Shown piece after piece: positions 1-8,103 of a DNA stretch of 64,000 bases. Position numbers and translations under genes: made by a program. The notes below the pieces were generated by a model that saw only the letters and a list, made by a program, of their open reading frames with translations, ran no database searches and had not been told where the DNA came from. Within the stretch, counting starts at the first letter, position 1. Each line of letters starts with the position of its first letter. This DNA is from Saprospiraceae bacterium. Lineage in GTDB: Bacteria; Bacteroidota; Bacteroidia; Chitinophagales; Saprospiraceae. Location: NCBI GenBank assembly GCA_016711125.1, contig JADJTQ010000001.1, positions 496,001-560,000 of the forward strand, read 5' to 3'.

Positions 1-72
1 CATCCGGGATTGTCCGCCTGCCGGCAAAGTACAGATTGCCCTGCTTGTCTCTTATGTCCGAACCGGTTGCTT

Positions 73-1173
73 CTACGATTTCCTCGATGGGAATTCGTAA
101 AGAATTTTTTTGATGCCTGTCTCCGGATCACATTCTATCATTACGGTTTTGTCTTTTTTTACAAAGTTTCCATGGCCTCCAATGATGTAGTACAGTTTCC
201 CATTTGAGCCAATATTTAGATTCGGTACATAGGGTTTCCAGAGGTCGGTGTCTTCCAGATCAAAAACACCGCCTAAGTCTTTCCAGCTACCGATACCGGT
301 CTCTTCAGGTTGAAAAGCGATGATTTTTGCACCATAGGTGATCAGATAGATCATGCCTTTGTCGAGGTCCTTAGCGTAGGCAGTGATGCCAGTTACGATA
401 TGACCACCGGGAGTTCCAGGGAAGGCGGGGAGAGATTCGCGGGCAAAAATTAATTCATCGGAATGTACTTCATATTTTACCAATCGTTGCCTCCAATCCA
501 CATAATAGCAGTTGCCCCACTGGTCGGTAAACAAAACTCGTGGCACATGTGCACTAGCCAATCGACCCAGGTCGCGCAGATGGTTTTTTACCGGGTCGTA
601 GACGAGAAAGTGTGCCTGCGGATAGGTGATCCCATAAAGCAGACCACTTGCCAGATCAATGTCAATATCTTTGATGCTTTCGTATTGGAGGCCTACCCCC
701 AGGTTCTTCAGCTCATTTTTGGCTGGATCCCAACTCATAAAATACCCTCCGGCATATCCATGGGGGTTATTCATTAGGTATTCTTCCCGTGACTCACCTC
801 CATCGGTTGAGAAGTATATGATGCCTTTTGGACCTTCAATGATCTTCGAATGTATTTTACCTTGCCATTGAAAATTCCGTAGGTTGGCAAGTTCTGCAAT
901 AAACCCTTTGTTAGTCATCTTTTCTGTCGGGACATCATATTCATAAAGGGCAATCTGATCCCGATGGTTGGTCACACCGACAAAGACTTTGTCATGACTG
1001 GCACTGTAGCCGATATCATTCCAGGTTGAATGCTGATCCGCAAATCCGGGGTACTGAATAAATGCTATATTTTTTTCCGTGATCGGATCTTGGGCACTTA
1101 GGTTAAGAGTCCAGAAAATCAAATGCGGAAGGAGGATTAAAAGGACCAAAGGAAAAGATTTACTGTCTTTCAA
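73..1173 (-). CDS. Secreted beta-propeller-like protein, 3' end frameshifted
   Basis: Exported protein of unknown function. Residues 1-28 form a signal peptide ending LSA. The remainder is rich in short beta strands with recurring units such as WDPAKNELKNLG and YDPVKNHLRDLG, which suggests a propeller fold of the SMP-30/lyase-like kind; no catalytic residues were recognised. It lies 9 bp downstream of the amidohydrolase gene, so the two are probably co-transcribed. The stop at 73-75 is suspect. Adding one base in the seven-T run at 105-111 (A on the coding strand) gives an open frame reading EEIVEATGSDIRDKQGN that continues past base 1. The real gene therefore probably runs off the left edge, and the last ten residues shown are likely out of frame. 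The fold is inference; the frame change is seen directly. Confidence 0.7.
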   Translation of the reverse strand: MKDSKSFPLVLLILLPHLIFWTLNLSAQDPITEKNIAFIQYPGFADQHSTWNDIGYSASHDKVFVGVTNHRDQIALYEYDVPTEKMTNKGFIAELANLRNFQWQGKIHSKIIEGPKGIIYFSTDGGESREEYLMNNPHGYAGGYFMSWDPAKNELKNLGVGLQYESIKDIDIDLASGLLYGITYPQAHFLVYDPVKNHLRDLGRLASAHVPRVLFTDQWGNCYYVDWRQRLVKYEVHSDELIFARESLPAFPGTPGGHIVTGITAYAKDLDKGMIYLITYGAKIIAFQPEETGIGSWKDLGGVFDLEDTDLWKPYVPNLNIGSNGKLYYIIGGHGNFVKKDKTVMIECDPETGIKKILYEFPSRKS

Positions 1174-1182
1174 TATTTATAT

Positions 1183-2286
1183 TTATTTGGATTCTAAAGC
1201 AGGAAAAAGAATGCTGGCATTACCCCAATAGATTTTGTCTACCACTTCTTTGGGCAGAGAAATGCCTTGCACTGGATCATCGAGCTGGGGCACGGAGACT
1301 ATTTCATCGGTATTAAAATATCGCCAATCATTTAGCCAGGTTTCCAACATGTGCTTTTCTAAGTCTGCCAGATTCGTGTCATCGTTTTCCTGGAAGTCGG
1401 TCGCGTAAATAATGCGATCCTGATATTTCATAAAAAAGGCACGTACCTTGTCCCGGTCCTGTTGCGATTGATACTGTGTATGACTAATCCGTTCGGCTAA
1501 ATCCACCCGGGCATTGGGAAATCTATCCAGGAAGGCTGCCAATCTATCGACACTCCACTCCAGGCTGGCCATGTGAAAGCCTACAAAAGGAAGGGTGGGA
1601 TGTTTGGCCAGCATGCTATCTCGCTGATTAATCTGCTCCTCGTAGGAAGGCATTTCGGGATGGAGGTACATATGATATAACGGATTTTCACTGAAATAAT
1701 CCCGATCGTTTTTTACCGTCATTTCATTTAATGGTAACCAACAATTTTTGGGCTCGCCAGCGTGGCTGAGGAGTACTTTGCCCTGGTCTTCAATAAACTG
1801 AATTACGAGATCGAATTTTGGATCGTCAAGGGTAATCAGTTTTCCCATATTGTCCCTGGCCTCCATGCCTATGTTCTTCCAGGTTTTTACTGCAACAGCA
1901 CCATGTTCAAAATCATATTTCAACTGACTGATCACTTGCTTGGACCAGTCAGGGTGATCCCAGTTGTCTAGTGTAAAAGCAGTGCCGTAGGTAATGACGT
2001 CAGGATCTTCCTGAAAGTGCTTCTCCCTCACGGTGCGTTGTTGCTCCATGGGTGGATAAGAAGAAACATCCACCGCGACATTTAGCATTTTAAAGTTATT
2101 TGCTTTTGCAAGATTGATGATGGTCTTTCCCGGAGTATTGATATGTACGTGAATATCAAATTTTCTTACAGACTTAAAGTCTTCAACTGTATAATAAGAT
2201 GCGTCACTGGTTTTCACATTTGATTTGTTTTCGTTAAGGCAGGAAATCAGAGAAATAAAGGAAAAAAGGAATAGTATCTGTTTCAT
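1183..2286 (-). CDS. Amidohydrolase-2 family lipoprotein
   Basis: Metal-dependent hydrolase or decarboxylase of the amidohydrolase_2 (TIM-barrel) family, probably anchored in the cell envelope. The N-terminus is a lipoprotein signal with lipobox LISC near residue 16. Family motifs appear in order: DIHVHIN (metal-binding HxH), VKTWKNIG (candidate bridging Lys), LLSHAGEP (His), GFHMASLEW (His), IIYATDF (catalytic Asp) and a closing WGNA motif typical of the family C-terminus. Length (367 aa) is normal. It is first in a two-gene unit with the propeller-like protein 9 bp downstream. The substrate cannot be read from the sequence. Family assignment is firm; location follows from the lipobox. Confidence 0.85.
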   Translation of the reverse strand: MKQILFLFSFISLISCLNENKSNVKTSDASYYTVEDFKSVRKFDIHVHINTPGKTIINLAKANNFKMLNVAVDVSSYPPMEQQRTVREKHFQEDPDVITYGTAFTLDNWDHPDWSKQVISQLKYDFEHGAVAVKTWKNIGMEARDNMGKLITLDDPKFDLVIQFIEDQGKVLLSHAGEPKNCWLPLNEMTVKNDRDYFSENPLYHMYLHPEMPSYEEQINQRDSMLAKHPTLPFVGFHMASLEWSVDRLAAFLDRFPNARVDLAERISHTQYQSQQDRDKVRAFFMKYQDRIIYATDFQENDDTNLADLEKHMLETWLNDWRYFNTDEIVSVPQLDDPVQGISLPKEVVDKIYWGNASILFPALESK

Positions 2287-2496
2287 GTTTTTATTTTCTG
2301 CTCATCTGTGACCTGGGCCCAATCACATCGAGACATTACCAAGATCGGATTGATTGTCCAAATTATTAGCTCGCAATTTACAGAAAATTTGCAGTCGAAA
2401 TGATTGTCTTACCATAGGTGTGTATGACATATTTCCCTAATATGTAAAAACCATGGAAAAAATTTGATTTTATTTGTTTGTTCTTTTGGCTTGACC

Positions 2497-2760
2497 TCCC
2501 GATGCTTCGATCGGGACAGGCGCCAGAACCAAAAAGTCAAGGCTTTCGGCATTTCTTAACGACGAAATAACCGTAAAATCCTAAACAAAATGAAACTCGC
2601 TCTTTGTCTTCCTACCTTGCCGCATAGTCCGGGATTATTTGGTTTTCCTGCTTGCTGTGATCGTTCAGATCAGCTCAAACACCATTTTGTTTGTAACGGA
2701 TTTTTCGTCTATTTCGCCTAAAATGCCGAAGGCCGATCCCTAGGCCTTCTTTGAAGGCCT
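2497..2760. repeat. Palindromic intergenic element with 194-bp inverted-repeat core
   Basis: Three nested or adjacent palindromes fill this gene-free stretch. TCCCGAT (2497-2503) pairs with ATCGGGA (2510-2516). GGCTTTCGGCATTT (2541-2554) pairs with AAATGCCGAAGGCC (2721-2734) with one mismatch, enclosing about 166 bp in which further shorter arms (around AAACAAAATG and CGAAATA) also match. AGGCCTTC (2742-2749) pairs perfectly with GAAGGCCT (2753-2760) around TTT. No reading frame is preserved. It looks like a small non-coding repeat (MITE- or REP-like). The rest of 2287-3060 shows nothing recognisable. Confidence 0.6.
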
Positions 2761-3064
2761 TTGGTATGTCGCTGCTCTAGTCGTTCTTCTTTACGTTAAT
2801 GTTTGTTAGCTTTTTGCCATCCTATCTTTCAATTTGTTGTTTAAGGTCCTTGGATTGTATCTCAATAAGCTTGCGAAAATTATTTTCTCTGGATCTATGA
2901 TTTTTGACCAAGAAAATCAAGTGGGGGCTCGTCCAATGCTTTTCCGGTGCGTTGCTTGAGGGAGATTGGTCATGCACACTTATCATAGTGGACACTTAGG
3001 ATTCTCTGGAAGAATTTTGGGGGGTCAGCCTCCCTATCCGTTACCCATACACAAGTGCGATCTA

Positions 3065-3095
3065 TTGCCTTCTACGTATCAATGTTGTATATTTG
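3065..3095 (+). promoter_or_regulatory. Bacteroidota-type promoter of the toxin-antitoxin pair
   Basis: TTG at 3065-3067 and TATATTTG at 3088-3095 match the Bacteroidota consensus (-33 TTG, -7 TAnnTTTG) with a 20-bp spacer. The predicted start falls about 15 bases before the antitoxin ATG at 3115, giving a short leader without a Shine-Dalgarno sequence. The TA-rich GTACGTAT just after it could be part of an autoregulatory operator. Confidence 0.6.
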
Positions 3096-3114
3096 TACGT
3101 ATAACTAATGAGCA

Positions 3115-3360
3115 ATGGATACTAAGCTTACATTGAGACTGAACAGCAGCGTGATTGAGAAGGCCAAAGAATACGCAAGAGATCATGACATTAGTCTCTC
3201 AGAACTTATCGAGAACTATCTGCAAGCTATCACCCTAGAAAGAGATAAAGGGAACAGCGATATTAGTCCTTTAGTGAAGAGCTTAACCGGTGTTATTGAA
3301 CTGAATGATGAGAGCTATAAGAAAAAATATTCAAATTATTTGGCTGACAAATGTCAGTGA
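3115..3360 (+). CDS. DUF6364-like ribbon-helix-helix antitoxin
   Basis: Small (81 aa) probable DNA-binding antitoxin. The N-terminus TKLTLRLNSSVIEKAKEYAR followed by ISLSELIENYL is the beta strand plus two helices of a ribbon-helix-helix fold, as in the DUF6364 antitoxins of Bacteroidota. The C-terminal 35 residues are polar and would wrap the toxin. Its stop codon overlaps the start of the PIN gene, the usual arrangement for a translationally coupled toxin-antitoxin operon. Expected role, from the family: neutralise the PIN nuclease and repress the shared promoter. Confidence 0.8.
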   Translation: MDTKLTLRLNSSVIEKAKEYARDHDISLSELIENYLQAITLERDKGNSDISPLVKSLTGVIELNDESYKKKYSNYLADKCQ

Positions 3361-3773
3361 TGGATACATTGCTGGTAGATACAAATGTGGTCTTGGACCT
3401 GCTGGCCAAGAGAGAGAACTACTTTATAGAAGCACAGGAACTATTTACTCTATCTGATCATAATCAAGTACAATTAAATGTTTCCTCCTTAACTTTTGCA
3501 AATACGCATTATAAATTATTCGAACAGCTAAAAACTTCTAACGCACGGAAAATATTGAGAAACTTTAAGGTCCTCGTCAATGTGATATCTTTAAATGACA
3601 AGATAATTGAACTTTCTTTGGACTCGGAATTCAAGCATTTTGAGGATGCAATTCAATATTATACTGCATTGGAGTGTGGAGCCGATATTATAATAACTAG
3701 GAATCAGAAGGACTTTAAACTGGCACAGATTCCTATACTAACCGCTAAGGAATATATGAAATTGAGGGGATAG
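3351..3773 (+). CDS. PIN-domain ribonuclease toxin
   Basis: VapC-like PIN nuclease of 140 aa. Conserved acidic residues are visible: LLVDTNVVLDLL (first Asp), an internal Glu region, FEDAIQYYTALECGAD (third Asp) and IITRNQKDF (fourth, typical ITRN-x-KDF block). These residues bind Mg2+/Mn2+ for RNA cleavage in characterised members. The ATG at 3360 overlaps the antitoxin stop as TGATG and is as good a start as the upstream ATG at 3351. Target RNA is unknown. The pair stands alone between intergenic repeats and an IS110 element, consistent with mobility. Confidence 0.88.
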   Translation: MSVMDTLLVDTNVVLDLLAKRENYFIEAQELFTLSDHNQVQLNVSSLTFANTHYKLFEQLKTSNARKILRNFKVLVNVISLNDKIIELSLDSEFKHFEDAIQYYTALECGADIIITRNQKDFKLAQIPILTAKEYMKLRG

Positions 3774-4353
3774 CCTGTGGCTAACAATATGAGCAGAGAA
3801 TACTTCCTCCGGTCGTACTCCGGCTCCAATTGGTCGTTGTCTCGGATTTGCAAATGTAGAACCCAATCCTCAATCTTGGATCAATTGATTTGAAGGATGA
3901 ACTTTGTGAGTGATAGAAAGATCTATTGGAAATCTTGCATGACTGCGGACCAAGCTTCCTTGATTCTTAAGATATCATCTGAAAAACCTTGGTTAAGAAA
4001 TCTACTCCAAGTTCTTCCAGAATTTATTGGTAGGGTGACACCGGCTTAGTATGTGTAGGTGGGGGCCCACACTCAAGTTGGCGCGTAGGATTTTATACAG
4101 CGGATTAAGTACTAAGACCTTTTTTTCATTCTTCAATTCCTTAGTGTTGCAAATAGTTGATTATCAATCGAATGTAGCCTTGCCTCTCGTCCGCTGTGCC
4201 TTTAGGTTTGTATTTATTAAGATTACATTCATATTATAAATATTCATATTCATAATAGGGGGTTTTAGGGGGGATCAATTTATGTTAATTTGTGGATAAG
4301 TTGAGGCAAAGAGTGGCACTTTAGCCGCTGCCGTAGAAGTCATCGATATTCTA
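3774..4353. other. Gene-poor stretch before the IS110 element
   Basis: About 580 bp without a convincing coding region. A 62-codon open frame at 4051-4239 has no family features and low-complexity hydrophobic content, so it was not accepted. The end of the stretch contains the left arm of the hairpin described at 4306-4378. Confidence 0.5.
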
Positions 4354-4378
4354 TGAACCGTTTTAATCCACTCTTTGC
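4306..4378 (+). ncRNA. Possible structured RNA at the IS110 left end
   Basis: GCAAAGAGTGG (4306-4316) and CCACTCTTTGC (4368-4378) are perfect 11-bp complements that would close a loop of 51 nt just upstream of the IS110-family recombinase gene. Elements of this family are known to carry a bridge RNA in a non-coding end, so this hairpin is a candidate part of it. The right arm lies inside and the left arm outside the boundary suggested by the subterminal repeats, so the boundary or this reading is imprecise. Confidence 0.25.
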
Positions 4379-5614
4379 TTTTAGGTCAAAGCCAAATAGA
4401 AAATTGGGAGTAAAACCCATTATTAAGGTGTTGGTGTTTGCCTAAGAACTCAACTACTTGTTATTTTCAAATCTATTAAAATTTTCACTATGTTTTCTCA
4501 ACTTATCATTGGTTGCGACATTTCTAAAGATCACATCAACTTTTGTGTTTTTTTAAATGGCACCGTTATTCAGAACATTCAAATAGATAATGATCTGAAG
4601 AGTCTTCGGTGCTTCGTCAAGCGGGCATCTTCCTTTTCTAATGACCTGGCCTTAGACGTGGATCCGGCAGACCCCATTTTTATTATGGAGTTTACAGGCA
4701 TTTACAACAATTTGCTTTTGGAAGTATTACACAATCAGAGTAAGACTTGCTACGTAGTCAACGCAGTCGAAATCAAAAATTCACTTGGGCTCACAAGAGG
4801 AAAGAATGATATTGTTGATGCGCAACGTATTGCTGAATATGCTTACCGCTTCCATGATAAACTTTCAATCTGGGCGCCATTAGAGGCTAACATCCTCAAA
4901 TTGAATGGATTAAGAACTCACCGGTCCCAGCTTATTAAGGTTAGAAAGCAGCTGACACAAGGTGCCCAAGACAATAAGAAATTTCTGGGATCTGATGTGT
5001 TCAAGGTAATCGACAAGTCTAACTCTAAGATTGAAAAGATCTTAAACGAACAGATAGACGCTGTTGATGAGAAAATATTGGAAACGATTAAAGCCGATTT
5101 GAAATTGAAGACAAACTATGATCTTCTTACATCGGTACCGGGTATTGGACCCATAACTGCCAGTGCTTTGATCTGTGTCACGAAAAACTTTACTCGATTC
5201 GATAGTGCTAAAAAACTCAGTTGCTATTGTGGTGTCGTGCCTTTTGAAAAATCATCCGGTAATAAAATTGGCAAACCTCATTTGTCCCATGCAGCAAACA
5301 AAGACCTGAAAGCGCTGCTTCATCTGGGAGCTGGTAGCATTCTCAATTCAAAACATTTTCTAGGTCAATACTATCGCAGGTTGGTAGCAGATGGAAAACA
5401 TAAGAGCTTGGCCAGAAACAACCTCAAAAATAAAATGTTGACTACAGCTTTTGCTTGTGTCAAAAAGCAAATTCCCTTCCAGATAGACTATCAATACTCT
5501 GCATAGTTATCAACAATCGATTCTGGGGAATTTAATGATTAACCATTCAAAATGTTATATTATGTATTAAAAATAGTTACAATTATCCTTGGAAAACCCA
5601 TAGAAAACGGTTCA
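4354..5614 (+). mobile_element. IS110/IS1111-family insertion sequence
   Basis: A single recombinase gene is flanked by perfect 11-bp inverted repeats: TGAACCGTTTT at 4354-4364 and its complement AAAACGGTTCA at 5604-5614. Subterminal repeats of this size with no target duplication are typical of the IS1111 branch. Non-coding spacers of about 125 bp (left) and 97 bp (right) separate the repeats from the gene. Exact tips cannot be set without an empty site. Confidence 0.6.
4490..5506 (+). CDS. IS110-family DEDD/serine recombinase
   Basis: Transposase/recombinase of 338 aa. The N-terminal RuvC-like DEDD domain shows IIGCDISKDHINF (first Asp), IMEFTGIYN (Glu) and GKNDIVDAQRIAEYA (last acidic residues). 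A central coiled region links to the C-terminal Transposase_20 domain, with the helix-hairpin-helix-like LLTSVPGIGPITASALI and the serine-containing block FEKSSGNKIG followed by HLSHAANKDLKALL. These are the two catalytic halves known to form a composite active site in this family. The frame is complete, so the element may be active. It carries no passenger gene. Confidence 0.93.
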   Translation: MFSQLIIGCDISKDHINFCVFLNGTVIQNIQIDNDLKSLRCFVKRASSFSNDLALDVDPADPIFIMEFTGIYNNLLLEVLHNQSKTCYVVNAVEIKNSLGLTRGKNDIVDAQRIAEYAYRFHDKLSIWAPLEANILKLNGLRTHRSQLIKVRKQLTQGAQDNKKFLGSDVFKVIDKSNSKIEKILNEQIDAVDEKILETIKADLKLKTNYDLLTSVPGIGPITASALICVTKNFTRFDSAKKLSCYCGVVPFEKSSGNKIGKPHLSHAANKDLKALLHLGAGSILNSKHFLGQYYRRLVADGKHKSLARNNLKNKMLTTAFACVKKQIPFQIDYQYSA

Positions 5615-5621
5615 CTAACTT

Positions 5622-5657
5622 AGAGATTCACTGAATCTCTATTCCACAAAAGTGGAA
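5622..5657. terminator. Two adjacent small hairpins
   Basis: AGAGATTC (5622-5629) pairs with GAATCTCT (5633-5640) around ACT, followed at once by TTCCAC (5642-5647) and GTGGAA (5652-5657) around AAAA. They lie just beyond the right repeat of the IS110 element. They may act as terminators or be part of the insertion target; no T-run follows. Confidence 0.35.
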
Positions 5658-5800
5658 ATCGTTCGTTCCTCCAGCGGAGACTTGGGATGTGGGTCATCCC
5701 GAGGCCTCTGGACCAAAAAGTGGAAAAAATTATTCTCTACGAATAGGCCTAGGGGTGGAAACAAATAGGGCAATGAGTGCCGAAACCTGAGTTAATTAAA

Positions 5801-5862
5801 TTCTGCCGCTTCGAAGAAAGATAAATAGAATAAAATAGACCCACTATAGATAGGCAAGAACC
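5801..5862 (+). repeat. Dispersed 61-bp repeat, copy A
   Basis: Starts TTCTGCCGCTTCGAAGAAAG and ends with ACCCACTATAGATAGGCAAG plus AACC. The same sequence returns at 7986-8046, degenerately at 15089-15146 and as a 3' part at 27331-27368. It lies just 3' of the gene at 5880-6332 (minus strand). Confidence 0.6.
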
Positions 5863-5879
5863 CGAATTGACTTGAGCTG

Positions 5880-6332
5880 TTATTTCCGTAGAATAAATCT
5901 GGTTATATAGATGCCCTGTCCATCGGTTTCTCCGCAATCACTTTCAGCACTGCTGGTGACAAAAGCAATTTGCCAGCCTTCACCCGCTAACTTACTAAGT
6001 TTGGAGGTGATGATGGCATCATTGGAGGCAATGTTCTGAAAGTTAATACCGGCCACACTATAGAAGTTGAGCAGTTTTGACTCATCCAATTCATCAATTT
6101 TTGCGTCGGAACGTTTAACATCCTTTTGACTACTTGTTTTGCCATCAGTCCTCGCCGTTGTGAGTTCTTCAATGTCGACTTCTGAATGATTCTCAAGGAT
6201 TCGGGACCGGCCTAGTCCTCCCGGCACAATTGACTCCACAACGGTTATTATTTTATATTGTGGCGTATTTTGGCCCTCAGTTTTAAAACTCCCCAAGCCA
6301 ATCAGGAACAGAATTAATATTGAATTTTTCAT
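5880..6332 (-). CDS. Conserved secreted protein of unknown function
   Basis: Not assigned to a named family. The chosen ATG (6332) begins MKNSILILFLIGLGSF, a clear signal peptide; an in-frame ATG 12 codons upstream adds only a poor leader. The mature part begins YKIITVVESIVPGGLGRSRI and ends GWQIAFVTSSAESD with a final strand YITRFILRK. The 'TVVESIVPGGLGRSR' opening and 'GW-x-FVTSS' close resemble small exported Bacteroidota proteins with a DUF4177-like strand-helix-strand plan, but this is only an impression. It probably forms a two-gene unit with the small membrane protein 19 bp upstream. Confidence 0.6.
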   Translation of the reverse strand: MKNSILILFLIGLGSFKTEGQNTPQYKIITVVESIVPGGLGRSRILENHSEVDIEELTTARTDGKTSSQKDVKRSDAKIDELDESKLLNFYSVAGINFQNIASNDAIITSKLSKLAGEGWQIAFVTSSAESDCGETDGQGIYITRFILRK

Positions 6333-6351
6333 TAGTTGAATTATTTTAATT

Positions 6352-6735
6352 TTAATAGAAATATACATTTGATGCTTCTGAACTTACTCTCGTATCATTT
6401 ACTTCTTTTGCCACTGGTGATTGGTAATCGATTTTTTCTTTGAGCAGATTTTCCTCAGGTAGAGTATGGAAGCCGAGCATCTGCCCTTCATTGATTTTAT
6501 TTTCTTTAAACAATGAATGATTCGGCAGACTCCTTAGGAGATTTATGGCGATAAATTCGGTTAGGTTACATCTTGACTTTACTTTTGACATGTACGCGTC
6601 ATCTGTTGGCAAGTTGCTCATCTCCGTTTTCATATTTTCGCTGCTTAAATAGTCCAGAATTAAAAATCCAAGGAGTAATAGAATGCTGATTTGCAGAGCA
6701 CCGGGATTTTCATTTGATCCAATTGTGTTTTTCAT
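6352..6735 (-). CDS. Small single-span membrane protein, unknown
   Basis: A 127-aa product with one hydrophobic segment (about residues 15-31, ISILLLLGFLILDYL) and a polar outer part without recognisable domains. It is read in the same direction as, and 19 bp upstream of, the secreted protein at 5880-6332. That is the main reason to think it real. No homologous family is recognised. Confidence 0.4.
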   Translation of the reverse strand: MKNTIGSNENPGALQISILLLLGFLILDYLSSENMKTEMSNLPTDDAYMSKVKSRCNLTEFIAINLLRSLPNHSLFKENKINEGQMLGFHTLPEENLLKEKIDYQSPVAKEVNDTRVSSEASNVYFY

Positions 6736-7156
6736 GGCTTGCTAGTTTGTGTTTTCGATACAAATAAACATCACCAGGATCCAGTTTGAAAGGAGATCTT
6801 TAATCAAGTGCTAATAATGCTTCATGAAGTGCTACAATTGGAGGATGTACATAATCTGCGCTTAAGGTGCTATTTGCGATTGCTAATAAATAAGATCAAT
6901 CGTCGAGTCAAGGTAATTACAACATGCCTTGAAAGGTGGAATGAAAAGAGGTGAATCACTGGTTAGCCCTGTGAAATCAATGCCTGTATATGTCCAGCGA
7001 GCAGGCTGATTAATGGATTAAATCAGAGGGTTTTTTATGGAAAGTCAGATCATGACAATGAAACATTTAGAGAAGAAATCTGGACTTGATTGCAACCAAA
7101 ATCAAATTTTCCCGTCTCTGTAATGAATGCTTGAAAACTCAAGCCAAACTTAGGCT
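6736..7156. other. Intergenic region without recognised features
   Basis: 421 bp between a leftward unit and the rightward ABC ATPase gene, so it must hold both promoters. No clear TAnnTTTG element, palindrome or reading frame of note was found; a 28-codon ATG frame at 7037-7123 has no support. Confidence 0.4.
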
Positions 7157-7879
7157 ATGATGGAAACCAATAAACATGAAGACAACCCAGTGCTCATTAA
7201 TCTGCAAAAACTGGTCAAAGTATACCGCACCGAAGACGTTGAAACGGTGGCCCTTAATGAAGTGGATCTCGCTATAAAGCGGGGTGAATTTGTTTCAATC
7301 ATGGGTCCCTCCGGTTGTGGTAAATCCACCTTGTTGAATGTGGTGGGTATGATCGACAGCCCTGATGATGGTACCTATCATTTTTTAGATCAGGAAGTTG
7401 GTCAAATACCCGAGAGAAAACGCTCGATCATTCGAAAGAATAATCTTGGTTTTGTTTTTCAGAGTTTTAACCTCATCGACGAGCTCACCGTATATGAAAA
7501 TGTAGAATTACCTATGCTGTACACCAATACACCTTTGCCTGAGCGAAAGCGGCGAGTGGAGGAATTGCTCGACGAAATGAAAATGATGCATCGTCGTAAC
7601 CATTTTCCGCAGCAGTTGTCCGGAGGTCAGCAACAACGTGTGGCCGTAGCGCGCGCTATAGTGAACAGGCCGAAGCTCATTCTTGCGGATGAACCTACCG
7701 GAAATCTCGACAGTGCCAATGGTGATGATGTGATGCGTTTACTCGCTGAGTTGAATGCCTCGGGTACCACAATTGTAATGGTTACTCATTCACAATATTG
7801 TGCCGAATTTGGCAATCGGGTAGTACGTATGTTGGATGGACAAGTCGTTACCGAAAATGTGGTTTGGCAATATATGTAG
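7157..7879 (+). CDS. MacB/LolD-type ABC transporter ATPase (orphan)
   Basis: Cytoplasmic ATPase of the MacB/LolD class, 240 aa. Motifs: Walker A GPSGCGKST (residues 50-58), Q-loop FVFQSFNL, signature LSGGQ (154-158), Walker B LILADEP with D-loop GNLDS, and H-loop VTHS. All catalytic residues are present. Such ATPases power FtsX-type permeases that move lipoproteins, peptides or drugs out of the inner membrane. No permease is adjacent, but three FtsX-type permeases without ATPases occur later in the window, so it may serve one of them in trans; that link is inference. An inverted-repeat element starts directly at its stop codon. Confidence 0.9.
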   Translation: MMETNKHEDNPVLINLQKLVKVYRTEDVETVALNEVDLAIKRGEFVSIMGPSGCGKSTLLNVVGMIDSPDDGTYHFLDQEVGQIPERKRSIIRKNNLGFVFQSFNLIDELTVYENVELPMLYTNTPLPERKRRVEELLDEMKMMHRRNHFPQQLSGGQQQRVAVARAIVNRPKLILADEPTGNLDSANGDDVMRLLAELNASGTTIVMVTHSQYCAEFGNRVVRMLDGQVVTENVVWQYM

Positions 7880-8046
7880 GTTCTTGCTCATATTTAGTGG
7901 GTAAACTGCAATTTCTGCTTTTCTTTAGAACCGGAAGATGTAGATCTTCCTCTCTCTCACTCAATAAGAGAGAGCAGAATTTACATTCTGCGGCTTCGAA
8001 GAAGGTAAATAGACTAAAATCGACCCACTATAAATACGCAAGAACC
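7879..8046. repeat. Hairpin-rich inverted-repeat element, includes dispersed repeat copy B
   Basis: Left arm GGTTCTTGC...TATTTAGTGGGT (7879-7902) is the inverse of the right end ACCCACTATAAATACGCAAG plus AACC, closing a 168-bp palindromic element. Inside are further hairpins: CTCTCTC/GAGAGAG (7952-7974) and GCAGAAT-TTAC-ATTCTGC (7974-7991). The right half, 7986-8046, matches copies at 5801, 15089 and 27331. It could act as a terminator after the ABC gene or be a small non-autonomous element. Confidence 0.6.
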
Positions 8047-8103
8047 TATATGTAGTTAGTATGGTTTGGCCTTTTTATTTATCTGACCATTAAGAGGGAG
8101 AGT

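Noticed and set aside
4051..4239. 62-codon plus-strand frame before the IS110 element
   Set aside because: No start context, no family features and biased hydrophobic composition; lies in repeat-like non-coding sequence.
5640..5700. tRNA-like stem-loops near TTCCTCCAGCGGAGACTTGG
   Set aside because: No acceptor pairing, T-loop or anticodon arm could be built; only simple hairpins are present.
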